From an uncultured Oscillospiraceae bacterium (GTDB lineage: Bacteria; Bacillota; Clostridia; Oscillospirales; Acutalibacteraceae), in the NCBI GenBank assembly GCA_900541565.1, contig UQKB01000002.1, positions 62,001 to 126,000 of the forward strand: 64,000 nt of DNA, in the 5' to 3' direction. The notes under the pieces were generated by a model that saw nothing but the letters and a program-made list of their open reading frames with translations, was not told the origin of the DNA and ran no database searches. Below, in pieces: positions 17,502 through 25,556 of the stretch. Position numbers and translations under genes: made by a program. The first letter of the stretch is position 1, and each line of letters opens with the position of its first letter.

Positions 17502-18358
17502 TTCTTTGCCGACCTCCTGTTAAAGAATGCAAAGACCAGGTTGATGATAAGGATAAACGCAAACAATACAACCGCCGTTGCAATCAGCGCTTCTCTGTGC
17601 AGGCCCGTGGCATAGCCCATTTCCAGTACGATATTTGTCGTAAGCGTACGCACGCCGTCAAGGATACTGGACGGAATCCACGGCTGATTGCCAGCAATGA
17701 GCACAACGGCCATGGTTTCGCCAATTGCTCTGCCCACACCCAAAATAACACCGGCCAAAATGCCCGACTTTGCCGCGGGCAGCACACAGCAAAACACGCT
17801 TCTTTCCTTTGTTGCTCCCAATGCCAGAGAACCCTCATAATAGCTTTCCGGCACAGCTTTAATAGCGGATTCTGAAACACCTACAATGGTGGGCAAAATC
17901 ATAATCCCCAGCACGATAGAGGCCGTTAAAATACTGCTTCCGTTCCCGCCGAAGGTATTGCGTATAAACGGTACGATAACCACCAGGCCAAAAAAGCCGT
18001 ATACAATGGAAGGGATCCCGGCCAAAAGCTCAATTGCGGGCTTTAATACCTTATACAGCTTTTGGGGACAGAAACGCGCCAGAAAAACCGCGGTTAGGAT
18101 GCCGATCGGAACTCCGATTACAATTGCTCCCGCGGTTATGTACAGGCTGCCCAGTATCATTGTAAAAATGCCATAGCTTGGCGGCACGTTGGTCGGCGCC
18201 CATTCCTGTCCTCCCAAAAATTCGGCCAGACCAATTTCCCCCATTGCGGGGATACCATTTGCAAAAAGAAAAATACAGATCAGGGCGACTGCCGTGACAG
18301 ACGTAAGCGCTGCCAGAAAAAAGACGCCCTTCATCACCGTTTCTAAAATATTTTTCAT
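17498..18358 (-). CDS. pstC: Phosphate ABC transporter permease PstC
   Basis: 286-residue permease with about six membrane helices and the ATPase-contact loop (SESAIKAVPESYYEGSLALG). It pairs with PstA in the membrane. It is separated from pstS by 143 bases containing a hairpin flanked by A and T runs, which probably lowers transcription into pstCAB relative to pstS. A usable ribosome site (GAGTGAGG) precedes the ATG. Confidence 0.96.
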   Translation of the reverse strand: MKNILETVMKGVFFLAALTSVTAVALICIFLFANGIPAMGEIGLAEFLGGQEWAPTNVPPSYGIFTMILGSLYITAGAIVIGVPIGILTAVFLARFCPQKLYKVLKPAIELLAGIPSIVYGFFGLVVIVPFIRNTFGGNGSSILTASIVLGIMILPTIVGVSESAIKAVPESYYEGSLALGATKERSVFCCVLPAAKSGILAGVILGVGRAIGETMAVVLIAGNQPWIPSSILDGVRTLTTNIVLEMGYATGLHREALIATAVVLFAFILIINLVFAFFNRRSAKK

Positions 18359-18410
18359 GATTCCTCACTCAAACCCTTTAAGGTAAAAATTTTTTCAAAT
18401 TCCAAAAAAT

Positions 18411-18431
18411 GGGGCGGCTTTTGACCGCCCC
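18411..18431. terminator. Attenuating terminator between pstS and pstC
   Basis: GGGGCGG pairs with CCGCCCC across a 7-base loop, with an A-run on one side and a T-run on the other, so it can act in both directions. In the pst direction it would reduce read-through, leaving the binding protein in excess over the permeases. Confidence 0.8.
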
Positions 18432-18501
18432 TTTTTTACGGGGATGTGTATATATTACATCTTATTTGCTTATGTTATTTGCTTATGCATTTGACAGATG
18501 T

Positions 18502-19446
18502 TTATTTGATTACATCTGACCAAACGGTTGTGTTCCCTGTAAAGATTTCCTTGACCTGATCGATCGTCAAATCCTCGCATGTGTTGGCGTTGTTTACTAC
18601 AACTGCAATACCGTCCATGGCAATGTTTGTCGGTGTGAGGCTTTCTACTTCTTCATCCTTGAGCTCTCTGGATGCCATGCCGATGTCGCATGTGCCTTCG
18701 ATCGCTGCCGTCATACCAGAGGAAGAGTCGGTTGTCTGGATTTCAATCGTTGCATTTGTGTTGATTGCTTCATAGGCTTCCTTCAGCTTTTCCATTACAG
18801 GAGATACGGAGGAAGAACCTGCAACAACAACTTTGCCCTCCGGATTGGAACCAGCGTAAGCTTCTGTATCTTCCAGCGCAATATAGCCGTTATCCGTAAC
18901 GACCTGCTGGCCTTCCGTGCTCAGAATATAGTCTATAAAATCCTGCGCTACTTCGCTGAGCTGGCCGTCTGTCTTTGTTGCAATGTTAAAGGGCCTTGCG
19001 ATCGTGTAGGAGCCGTCCTTAACCGTTTCCGGCGTGGCTTCTGCTCCGTCAATTTTGATTGCCTTTACCGTATCGTTCAAAGAGCCAAGGGAAATATAGC
19101 CGATAGCCGCTTCGTTTCCTGCAACATTGCTCATAACAGCCTGCGTGCTGTTCACGGTAACTGCGCCCTTTGATGTGTTATCTGTTTCATTTCCTGCGTC
19201 GTCCTCTTCCAGAACGCCTGTAAGCTCTACGAACGCATCTCTTGTACCGGAGCCTGCTTCTCTTGTAATTACGGAAATGGTTTTGCTTGTGTCAAAGCTC
19301 TGGGTTTGTGAGCTGCCCTGCGAGCTGCCCGAATCCGCCGCCGAGTCTGTGCTGCTGGAAGAAGATGTTGTAGAGGAATTACATCCTGCAAGCACTGCAA
19401 TACCCAATGTTGCAACCATTAAAACAGAGACTAATTTTCTTTTCAT
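18502..19446 (-). CDS. pstS: Phosphate-binding lipoprotein PstS, halves in permuted order
   Basis: Extracytoplasmic phosphate receptor of the Pst importer. It has a lipoprotein signal ending LAGC (lipidated C22) and a long Ser/Thr/Gly linker to about residue 50. In the classical protein the GSSS phosphate loop is near the N-terminus and the SGT loop is in the middle. Here the order is reversed: TREAGSGTRDAF (61-72) and AIGYISLGSLND come first, then GSSSVSPVMEKLKEAY (210-225), SSSGMTAAIEGT, and finally EIFTGNTTVWSDVIK at the C-terminus. Both halves are complete, so this is a circular permutation, not a truncation. Start at 19446 is fixed by AAGGAG upstream. It heads the pst operon and has PhoP-box-like repeats in front. 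Confidence 0.92.
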   Translation of the reverse strand: MKRKLVSVLMVATLGIAVLAGCNSSTTSSSSSTDSAADSGSSQGSSQTQSFDTSKTISVITREAGSGTRDAFVELTGVLEEDDAGNETDNTSKGAVTVNSTQAVMSNVAGNEAAIGYISLGSLNDTVKAIKIDGAEATPETVKDGSYTIARPFNIATKTDGQLSEVAQDFIDYILSTEGQQVVTDNGYIALEDTEAYAGSNPEGKVVVAGSSSVSPVMEKLKEAYEAINTNATIEIQTTDSSSGMTAAIEGTCDIGMASRELKDEEVESLTPTNIAMDGIAVVVNNANTCEDLTIDQVKEIFTGNTTVWSDVIK

Positions 19447-19502
19447 AGTTCTATTTCTCCTTTTGATTATGTTCCTGTACATATTTTTTCAGTACGCGTT
19501 TT

Positions 19503-19508
19503 ACTATA
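19503..19508 (-). promoter_or_regulatory. -10 hexamer of the pstS promoter
   Basis: TATAGT on the minus strand, 9 bases downstream of the nearest TTTACA repeat. No good -35 box is visible, as expected for a promoter that needs an activator such as PhoB/PhoP. Confidence 0.5.
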
Positions 19509-19517
19509 AAACCACTT

Positions 19518-19557
19518 TGTAAAATTCAAATGCAGCCGTATGTAAAATGTATGTAAA
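19518..19557 (-). promoter_or_regulatory. PhoP/PhoB box: TTTACA direct repeats before pstS
   Basis: Three exact TTTACA copies on the minus strand (plus positions 19518-19523, 19541-19546, 19552-19557). Two are 11 bases apart and the third is 23 bases away, with a degenerate copy between, matching the about 11-base period of PhoP tandem sites known from Bacillus. Assignment to the phoB product encoded nearby is inference. Confidence 0.65.
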
Positions 19558-19721
19558 ATAAAAAACCATGGAAAAATTTTTTAGTTCCTTGATGTTTTCT
19601 TCCATACTATATTGTATCCATTTTTTTACCTTTATCCATATTTATAAAAATTTTTTGTCATACGCTTTCTAAGCGATTGTAAAGCTTTTTTTGCATTTCA
19701 GGTACAAGACCGTATGCCTGC

Positions 19722-19754
19722 AAAGAAAAAAGGAACGCTTTTATGCAGCGTTCC
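19722..19754 (-). terminator. Terminator after the XRE regulator gene
   Basis: GGAACGC (19732-19738) pairs with GCGTTCC (19748-19754). In the minus direction a T-run (TTTTTTCTTT) follows. Together with the Pho boxes this fills the 425-base gap between pstS and the XRE gene; the remaining 19560-19720 is AT-rich with no gene. Confidence 0.75.
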
Positions 19755-19871
19755 GCATTTTTTAAATTCTTTTATTTTGCACTTTTCCCCGGGTGCGATC
19801 GTAAGAATAAAAAACAACTCCCATTTTAAGCGGGTATGGCTTTCTTACAAACACGCCGGCACTATGCTTTA

Positions 19872-20072
19872 TTACTCCAGCCCAAGCAGATAGTCTGCCG
19901 TAACATCAAAATATTGCGCCAGCATGATCAGTACCTGATAGGGAGGTTCCATTTTATTTTTTTCATACGCAGCCAAAGACACCTTGCTGATACCCAACTC
20001 CTGCGACATTTCCAGCAGGGACTTCTTCTTCGCCCTTCGGCATCTTGCTATCCTTTGTCCAAACCCGGCCAC
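19872..20072 (-). CDS. Small XRE-family DNA-binding protein
   Basis: 66-residue protein that is almost entirely a Cro/CI-type helix-turn-helix (about 5-60; SLLEMSQELGISKVSLAAYEKNK holds the recognition helix), with the C-terminal YFDVTADYLLGLE phrase typical of this family. It starts with GTG, preceded by GGAG at 8 bases. It stands alone between two terminators, so its target genes are unknown; the adjacent pst or ktr genes are possible but untested. Confidence 0.9.
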   Translation of the reverse strand: MAGFGQRIARCRRAKKKSLLEMSQELGISKVSLAAYEKNKMEPPYQVLIMLAQYFDVTADYLLGLE

Positions 20073-20266
20073 AATTGATCTCCTCTTTTTTCTTTTTTTT
20101 ACTACGGAAAAGAAAATGCATGGTTACCTGCTCGTTTACAATTCTATTGTATAAAAAAATGCTACGCCATTTGTTAGCAAAGTGTGAATATTTTCACGAT
20201 GCATAGAAGCTATTCCTGTTTTTTGTCAAAGCCTCTGTTTATTTTTACAGTGTTTTTGCATAAAAA

Positions 20267-20293
20267 AGGGACGGTGCAAATTGCCCCGTCCCT
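20267..20293 (-). terminator. Terminator of ktrA
   Basis: AGGGACGG (20267-20274) pairs with CCGTCCCT (20286-20293), followed in the minus direction by TTTTTTATGC. Confidence 0.85.
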
Positions 20294-20313
20294 TACAGAT
20301 TTTTCTATTGCGC

Positions 20314-20964
20314 TTATATTTTTGACGACAGCCGGAAAATATCTGCGTTTTTCCCTATGAGCACCACATGGTCTTCCTTTGCAAACACATAGTCGGCAGA
20401 CGGCATTGGCACAAGCTGTCCGTTCTTTTTTATACCCAGAATATTTACATTAAACCGGCGTCGTACATCTACATCCGCAATACTTCTTCCCTGCCAGGAA
20501 TCGTGGATCGGCATTTCAGAAATCGAATAGTCCGAAGACATTTCTATATATTCAAATATATTGTTTGCGCTTAAACGGATCGCAAGCTTTTCCGCTACCT
20601 CTTTGATGGGATATACCACTTCATCCGCGCCGTTTCGCAGCAAAAACTTTTTCTGTATTTCACTGTCTGCCTTGGAAACAACCTTTTTTGCCCCCATCTC
20701 CTTGAGCAAAGAGGTAATTTCCAGCGAAGACTGGAAGTTTTCGCCTATGGTCACAAAGCAAACGTCAAAATTGTTTACACCCAGCGATTGCAGCACGGTT
20801 GGGTTCGTGCAGTCGCCAATCTGCGCGTCTGCAAAGGAAGATGCCACTCTTTCAATCTTTGATTCATCCTTGTCTATGATCATCACATCGTTGTCTAAAT
20901 CATTCAGCTTATTTGAAAGCATCGTGCCAAAACGTCCCATACCAATGACTAAAAAAGATTTCAT
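20314..20964 (-). CDS. ktrA: Potassium uptake regulatory subunit KtrA/TrkA
   Basis: 216-residue cytoplasmic gating protein. An N-terminal Rossmann domain (RCK-N) begins with the nucleotide-binding GMGRFG motif (8-13) and the acidic MIIDKDESKIE end of the second strand; a C-terminal RCK-C domain (about 135-216) follows, which in relatives binds c-di-AMP. It forms an octameric ring on the membrane subunit encoded 105 bases upstream. Good ribosome site (AAGGAAGG region) before the ATG. Confidence 0.93.
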   Translation of the reverse strand: MKSFLVIGMGRFGTMLSNKLNDLDNDVMIIDKDESKIERVASSFADAQIGDCTNPTVLQSLGVNNFDVCFVTIGENFQSSLEITSLLKEMGAKKVVSKADSEIQKKFLLRNGADEVVYPIKEVAEKLAIRLSANNIFEYIEMSSDYSISEMPIHDSWQGRSIADVDVRRRFNVNILGIKKNGQLVPMPSADYVFAKEDHVVLIGKNADIFRLSSKI

Positions 20965-21069
20965 AAAGAATTCCTTCCCTTTCCTTTTTTGCTATACCTT
21001 ATTGTAAGCCCATGCTTCCGCATCACAGCGGGCGCATCCTTTTTATAGTATACAATCCGCAGAAAGCCG

Positions 21070-22410
21070 TCACCCGACCATAATCTTTTCGGTCGGCCTG
21101 TTGATCGGCACATTGGTGCGCTTTTGTGCAATGACAAGCGCAAAGGACAAGCCTCCTACCCTGCCGGCAAACATCAAGATGATAAGAATCATTTTGGCTT
21201 CAGCCCCAAGCATGGGCGTAATACCCAGCGTCAGTCCTACCGTACCGATGGCAGACACCACCTCAAACAAAACCTTTTTAAACGAAAACGGCTCGATCAT
21301 ACAAATTACCAGGGTAGAAACAGTCGTTGCAAGCAAATAAATGGTTGCTATTGCGCTTGCCTGGCGCAAAACGCTTTCGTCCAGCCGCTTTTTAAAAACA
21401 GCAACCTGCTGTGAGCTGCGCGCAGAAGCGATCGCCTCCATAATCAGCACCACAAACGTCGTGGTTTTGATGCCGCCGGCCGTCGACCCGGGACTGCCCC
21501 CGATAAACATCAGGACAATGGTAAAAATGCCTCCGCTTTCAGACAGGGAATTGAGATCCACCGTATTAAAGCCGGCTGTGCGCGGTGAAATGGCCTGAAA
21601 GCCGGAAGCCAGCATCTTTTCACCCAGCGGCATGCCTTTAAAAGCATGGTCGTATTCCATGACAAAAAACGCGATAACAGACACAAATATAAGCGCCGCC
21701 GTGGAGGTCAATACAATTTTTGTATGTAGTTGGTATTTTCTGAAACGGAACCGGCAGTTAAAAATATCGCTCCAGACAAAAAAGCCGATCCCGCCAATTA
21801 CGATCAACGCCATAATGGTCAAGTTTACAACCACGTCGTCCGCATACTTGGTAAGCGACGAAAAGCGGCCATATTTGCCCATAATATCAAAGCCCGCGTT
21901 GCAAAAAGCGGAAACCGAATGGAACAAAGCATTGTAAAGCCCTTTGGCAAATCCCATTTCAGGACAAAAGCGCGTCGCCAGTAAAACTGTCCCCGCGCCT
22001 TCAAAAATAACCGTTCCTGCAATGATCCGCTTTAGCAAAACCACAACGCCGCCCACCCGTAAAGAGCCGGTGGACTCCGCCAGAAGCTTTCGCTCATACA
22101 GGCCAATGTGGCGCTTAAGCGCGACCGACAGCATGGAAACAACCGTCATAAAGCCAATCCCGCCTATCTGGATCAGGCATAAGATCGTTGCCTGCCCAAA
22201 CGCCGACCAGTGCGAATATGTGTCATAGACCACCAGTCCCGTCACACATGTGGCGGACGTAGCCGTAAAGAGCGAATCGATATACGGCGTCCATTGCCCG
22301 CTTCTTGAAGAAACAGGCAGACATAACAAAACAGAGCCAAGCAATATAACCAGCAAAAAGCTAAGCGCAATAAATTGCGTGTAGGTGATTCTGTTCCTTT
22401 TTAATACCAT
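21070..22410 (-). CDS. ktrB: Potassium uptake channel subunit KtrB/TrkH
   Basis: 446-residue membrane protein with eight or more helices arranged as four pore repeats. Pore-loop glycines are visible in TSATCVTGLVV, FCNAGFD, PRTAGFNTVD and AIGTVGLTLGIT. It carries potassium inward with KtrA gating it. The ATG at 22410 (GGAAGG upstream) is preferred to one ten codons earlier. Its promoter lies at 22476-22503, in a region divergent from rubrerythrin. Confidence 0.94.
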   Translation of the reverse strand: MVLKRNRITYTQFIALSFLLVILLGSVLLCLPVSSRSGQWTPYIDSLFTATSATCVTGLVVYDTYSHWSAFGQATILCLIQIGGIGFMTVVSMLSVALKRHIGLYERKLLAESTGSLRVGGVVVLLKRIIAGTVIFEGAGTVLLATRFCPEMGFAKGLYNALFHSVSAFCNAGFDIMGKYGRFSSLTKYADDVVVNLTIMALIVIGGIGFFVWSDIFNCRFRFRKYQLHTKIVLTSTAALIFVSVIAFFVMEYDHAFKGMPLGEKMLASGFQAISPRTAGFNTVDLNSLSESGGIFTIVLMFIGGSPGSTAGGIKTTTFVVLIMEAIASARSSQQVAVFKKRLDESVLRQASAIATIYLLATTVSTLVICMIEPFSFKKVLFEVVSAIGTVGLTLGITPMLGAEAKMILIILMFAGRVGGLSFALVIAQKRTNVPINRPTEKIMVG

Positions 22411-22475
22411 AATGCCTTCCTTTGGATATGCCAAAGCCACGGCACATCCTGCAAGTTCTTATTATTACGGTGCTA

Positions 22476-22503
22476 ATTATAGCACGCAAAATAAAAAACA
22501 CAA
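22476..22503 (-). promoter_or_regulatory. Sigma-A promoter of ktrB-ktrA
   Basis: TTGTGT (22498-22503), 16 bases, TATAAT (22476-22481), giving a leader of about 60 bases. I saw no c-di-AMP riboswitch in that short leader. Confidence 0.6.
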
Positions 22504-22652
22504 GACCTTCCAGTTATGCAATTTGTTTTCATTACAATTTACTACTTTCTTTTTTACTTTTTATTAAATATGCCCTGTTTTTGTGCTGTTTTTTTGAAAA
22601 TATTCCTTTTATTCTTTTTTATTTGTTCCGCGTTATTTCTGTATATTTTTTT

Positions 22653-22679
22653 TTGACCGATCCATAATAATGGTAAAAT
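22653..22679 (+). promoter_or_regulatory. Possible promoter of rubrerythrin
   Basis: TTGACC (22653-22658) and TAAAAT (22674-22679) with a short 15-base spacer, close to the gene. The flank is very T-rich. The short spacing lowers confidence. Confidence 0.4.
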
Positions 22680-22697
22680 AATAAGGAGGAATTTACC

Positions 22698-23237
22698 ATG
22701 GAACTGAAAGGAAGCAAAACAGAGGCAAACCTGCTTGCCGCTTTCTCCGGCGAATCCCAGGCACGCAATAAATATACTTTCTTTGCCTCTACCGCACGCA
22801 AGGAAGGCTACGAGCAGATTGGCGCCATTTTTGACCAGACGGCAGCCAATGAAAAGGAACATGCAGAGATATGGTTTAAATACCTGCAGGGCGGCACCAT
22901 GCCCGACACCATGCAAAGCCTGATCGACGCAGCCGCCGGCGAGCATTACGAATGGACGACAATGTATGAGGAATTTGCAAACATTGCCCAGGAAGAAGGC
23001 TTTACAGAAATTGCCGGGATCATGCGGCTTGTGGCAAAGGTAGAAAAAGAACACGAGGAACGCTTTAAGCAGTTGAGCGTAAATCTTAAGGAAAACAAGG
23101 TTTTTACCAGAAACGGGGAGCAGGTATGGATCTGCCGCAACTGCGGACATTTGCACACAGGCAAAGAAGCGCCGCAGGTTTGCCCCGTGTGCAAGCATCC
23201 GCAGGCGTATTTTGAGCTGAAGGCCAGCAATTATTGA
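22698..23237 (+). CDS. rbr: Rubrerythrin
   Basis: 179-residue cytoplasmic peroxidase that reduces hydrogen peroxide in anaerobes. A ferritin-like four-helix domain (about 1-140) carries the ExxH diiron motifs (NEKEHAE and KVEKEHEE) and the early ESQARNKY helix. A C-terminal rubredoxin-like domain holds iron with CRNCG and CPVCKHPQ. A near-perfect AAGGAGG site precedes the ATG. It is a single-gene unit ending in a hairpin. Electrons probably come from the rubredoxin encoded at 10.9 kb. Confidence 0.97.
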   Translation: MELKGSKTEANLLAAFSGESQARNKYTFFASTARKEGYEQIGAIFDQTAANEKEHAEIWFKYLQGGTMPDTMQSLIDAAAGEHYEWTTMYEEFANIAQEEGFTEIAGIMRLVAKVEKEHEERFKQLSVNLKENKVFTRNGEQVWICRNCGHLHTGKEAPQVCPVCKHPQAYFELKASNY

Positions 23238-23278
23238 CTTTTGGGGTTGTATGATGTATTGTTAATGCGTTCTATCAG

Positions 23279-23305
23279 TGCGGGGGATTTAATCTATTCC
23301 CCGCA
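23279..23305 (+). terminator. Hairpin after rubrerythrin
   Basis: TGCGGGG pairs with CCCCGCA across a 13-base loop. No T-run follows, so terminator strength is doubtful. Confidence 0.4.
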
Positions 23306-23332
23306 AACTACATAAATAAGGATCGCTTGGTT

Positions 23333-24571
23333 ATGCAAAAAAAACACCATATGATATTAACCGGCCTTGCGCTGTGTATATGCACCGTTGCACTGGCCGT
23401 TTTGTGCGCCTGCGCGGTACAGAACACAGGCAGCACACCGCAGCCCGGCACACAGCCTGTAACACAGCCGCCTACGCAGGACCCCATTGCGGAACAGCTT
23501 GAAAAAATGACCACCGAAGAAAAGATTGGTCAACTTGTGATTGCAGGCTTTGACGGGTATGAAGTGGACGAAACCCTCAAAAACCTGATCACTCATAAAG
23601 GGATTGGGGGTATGATCCTTTTTTCCGACAATATAGAAAGCGCGCAGCAGCTGACCACCCTTACAAACCAGATCAAACAAGCCGCGCAAGACGGCATTCC
23701 CGTTTTAATCGGTATGGATGAGGAGGGCGGCAATGTTTCCAGACTTCCAAAAGACGTTCTTTCCATGCCGCCGGCCTATACAATTGCACAAAACGGCGGG
23801 GCCGACGCCTGCTATGACGGCGGAAAAAACATTGCGCAGCAGCTTACGGCTTTCGGGCTGCACACAGGGTTTTCCCCCGTCCTTGACATATGGTCCAACC
23901 CGGATAACACCGTGATTGGCAACCGGGCATACGGAACCGACGCCCAAAGTGTTGCCTCCTGCGGTATTGCCGCGATGAACGGCCTTCTTGACGGCGGGGC
24001 TATCCCTGTGGGCAAGCATTTTCCCGGACATGGGGATACAGATACAGATTCTCATTATACCCTTCCGGTTGTGACAAAAACAAAGCAGCAGCTGTATGAA
24101 AGCGAGCTTATCCCGTTTAAAGAGGCCATTTCCCAGGGCGTTCCCGGTGTAATGGTTTCGCACATTCTGTGCAGAGAGCTGGACGCAGAATATCCGGCAA
24201 GCCTGTCCAAAACGTTGGTACAGGAGTTGCTGCGTGATGAAATGGGGTTTGACGGCGTAGTCTTTACAGATGATCTGACAATGGGCGCAATTGTGGAAAA
24301 CTACAGTTTGGAGCAGGCCTGCGTGCTGGCTATAAACGCCGGCTGCGACATGCTTTTGGTCTGCCATGAATACGACAACGTGTATACGGTGCTGGAAGCG
24401 CTCAAAACCGCTGTGGAAAACGGAAAAATCAGCATACGGCGCATAGATGAGGCCGTCACCCGCATATTAAGGCTTAAATCTGACTATACTGTTACATCAG
24501 ACCTTATTTCGCTTCCCGACATAACCGCATTAAACAGCGCAACACAGGTGTTTTGGGACGAAAAGCGCTAA
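23333..24571 (+). CDS. nagZ: Secreted glycoside hydrolase family 3 beta-N-acetylhexosaminidase
   Basis: Probably removes N-acetylglucosamine from cell-wall fragments outside the membrane. A signal peptide ends in the sequence LCAC, a plausible lipobox that would lipidate C27, followed by a Pro/Thr/Gln linker. The catalytic domain (about 52-390) has the NagZ motif KHFPGHG (228-234) with the D239-S240-H241 general acid/base, and the nucleophile aspartate in FTDDLTMGA. At 412 residues it lacks the extra C-terminal domain of Bacillus NagZ. I chose the ATG at 23333; an in-frame TTG two codons earlier sits too near the AAGGA site. A terminator follows. Confidence 0.9.
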   Translation: MQKKHHMILTGLALCICTVALAVLCACAVQNTGSTPQPGTQPVTQPPTQDPIAEQLEKMTTEEKIGQLVIAGFDGYEVDETLKNLITHKGIGGMILFSDNIESAQQLTTLTNQIKQAAQDGIPVLIGMDEEGGNVSRLPKDVLSMPPAYTIAQNGGADACYDGGKNIAQQLTAFGLHTGFSPVLDIWSNPDNTVIGNRAYGTDAQSVASCGIAAMNGLLDGGAIPVGKHFPGHGDTDTDSHYTLPVVTKTKQQLYESELIPFKEAISQGVPGVMVSHILCRELDAEYPASLSKTLVQELLRDEMGFDGVVFTDDLTMGAIVENYSLEQACVLAINAGCDMLLVCHEYDNVYTVLEALKTAVENGKISIRRIDEAVTRILRLKSDYTVTSDLISLPDITALNSATQVFWDEKR

Positions 24572-24590
24572 ATTGGGCACAAGCCGAAAA

Positions 24591-24629
24591 GCGCAGGACA
24601 GGTAAAAATTTTACCCCCTGCGTTTTTTT
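24591..24629 (+). terminator. Terminator after the GH3 gene
   Basis: GCGCAGG and GGTAAAA pair with TTTTACC and CTGCG in one interrupted stem, followed by a seven-T run. Confidence 0.85.
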
Positions 24630-24630
24630 G

Positions 24631-24660
24631 TTGCGGAAGTGCATTTTTTTGTGATATACT
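24631..24660 (+). promoter_or_regulatory. Sigma-A promoter of the hydrolase-Mur ligase-ddl operon
   Basis: TTGCGG (24631-24636), 18 bases, TATACT (24655-24660), about 88 bases before the first gene. Confidence 0.5.
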
Positions 24661-24747
24661 AATTTAAATATGCAAAGCATATTGGCTCCGCATCCTTCTG
24701 CACAGGAGGCCCGGCGGAAAATCCCTAAAACAGATAGGATGACTTGT

Positions 24748-25518
24748 ATGTTCACGGAAATCGACCATATAAAAGTCCATTACGATATCCGCGGTGCCGG
24801 GGAACCGGTGCTGCTTTTACATGGCTGGGGCGCAAACATCACCCTGTTTGACAATCTGATGAACCTTCTCAGCGCAAAATATAAAGCGGTGGCACTGGAT
24901 ATGCCGGGGTTTGGCCAAAGCCAGGAACCGCCAACCCCTTGGTGTGTGGACGATTATGTAGATTTTGTTTTGAAGTTTACAAAACAGCAGGGCCTTGTAC
25001 CCGCCGTCTTGCTGGGGCATTCGTTCGGCGGCCGCGTCATTATCAAAATGCTCAGCCGCAAAAGCCCGCCTTTTCTTCCGCAAAAGGTCATTTTAGTTGA
25101 CAGCGCCGGTATAAAGCCAAAAAGAAAGCTGAAAACCCGGCTGCGCGTATGCGCCTATAAGGTATCAAAGCGTATTCTGAGCATGGGCGTTATAAAAAAG
25201 CTTTGTCCGGACGCACTGGAAAAGCTGCGCAAAAAAAACGGCTCGGCAGACTACAACGCCGCCTCCCCGCTGATGCGTCAATGCCTTATTCGCGTGGTAA
25301 ACGAAGATTTAACGCATTTGCTTCCCTCTATAAAAGTTCCCACGCTGTTGATCTGGGGGGAAAACGACACGGACACCCCGCTTTCCGATGCGCACCTGAT
25401 GGAAAAGCTGATCCCGGACGCAGGCCTGGTTACGCTGAAAAACGCCGGGCATTACGCCTTTTTGGAGCAACAGTATACCTTTAACCGCGTGATTTGCTCC
25501 TTTTTAAAAATAAATTGA
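24748..25518 (+). CDS. Alpha/beta hydrolase
   Basis: 256-residue cytoplasmic alpha/beta-hydrolase fold protein. The oxyanion-side motif HGWGANITLFDNL (about 27-39), the nucleophile elbow LLGHSFGGR (Ser in GHSFGG), the acid in LLIWGENDTDTP and the final histidine in NAGHYAFLE make a complete Ser-Asp-His triad. The substrate cannot be read from sequence. It opens a three-gene unit with a Mur ligase and D-Ala-D-Ala ligase, which points to a wall or lipid ester substrate. The second of two close ATGs is chosen because AGGA lies at good distance. Confidence 0.88.
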   Translation: MFTEIDHIKVHYDIRGAGEPVLLLHGWGANITLFDNLMNLLSAKYKAVALDMPGFGQSQEPPTPWCVDDYVDFVLKFTKQQGLVPAVLLGHSFGGRVIIKMLSRKSPPFLPQKVILVDSAGIKPKRKLKTRLRVCAYKVSKRILSMGVIKKLCPDALEKLRKKNGSADYNAASPLMRQCLIRVVNEDLTHLLPSIKVPTLLIWGENDTDTPLSDAHLMEKLIPDAGLVTLKNAGHYAFLEQQYTFNRVICSFLKIN

Positions 25519-25556
25519 TGTATTTGTGATTTCCCACAGAAGAGAGGACAACGCCT

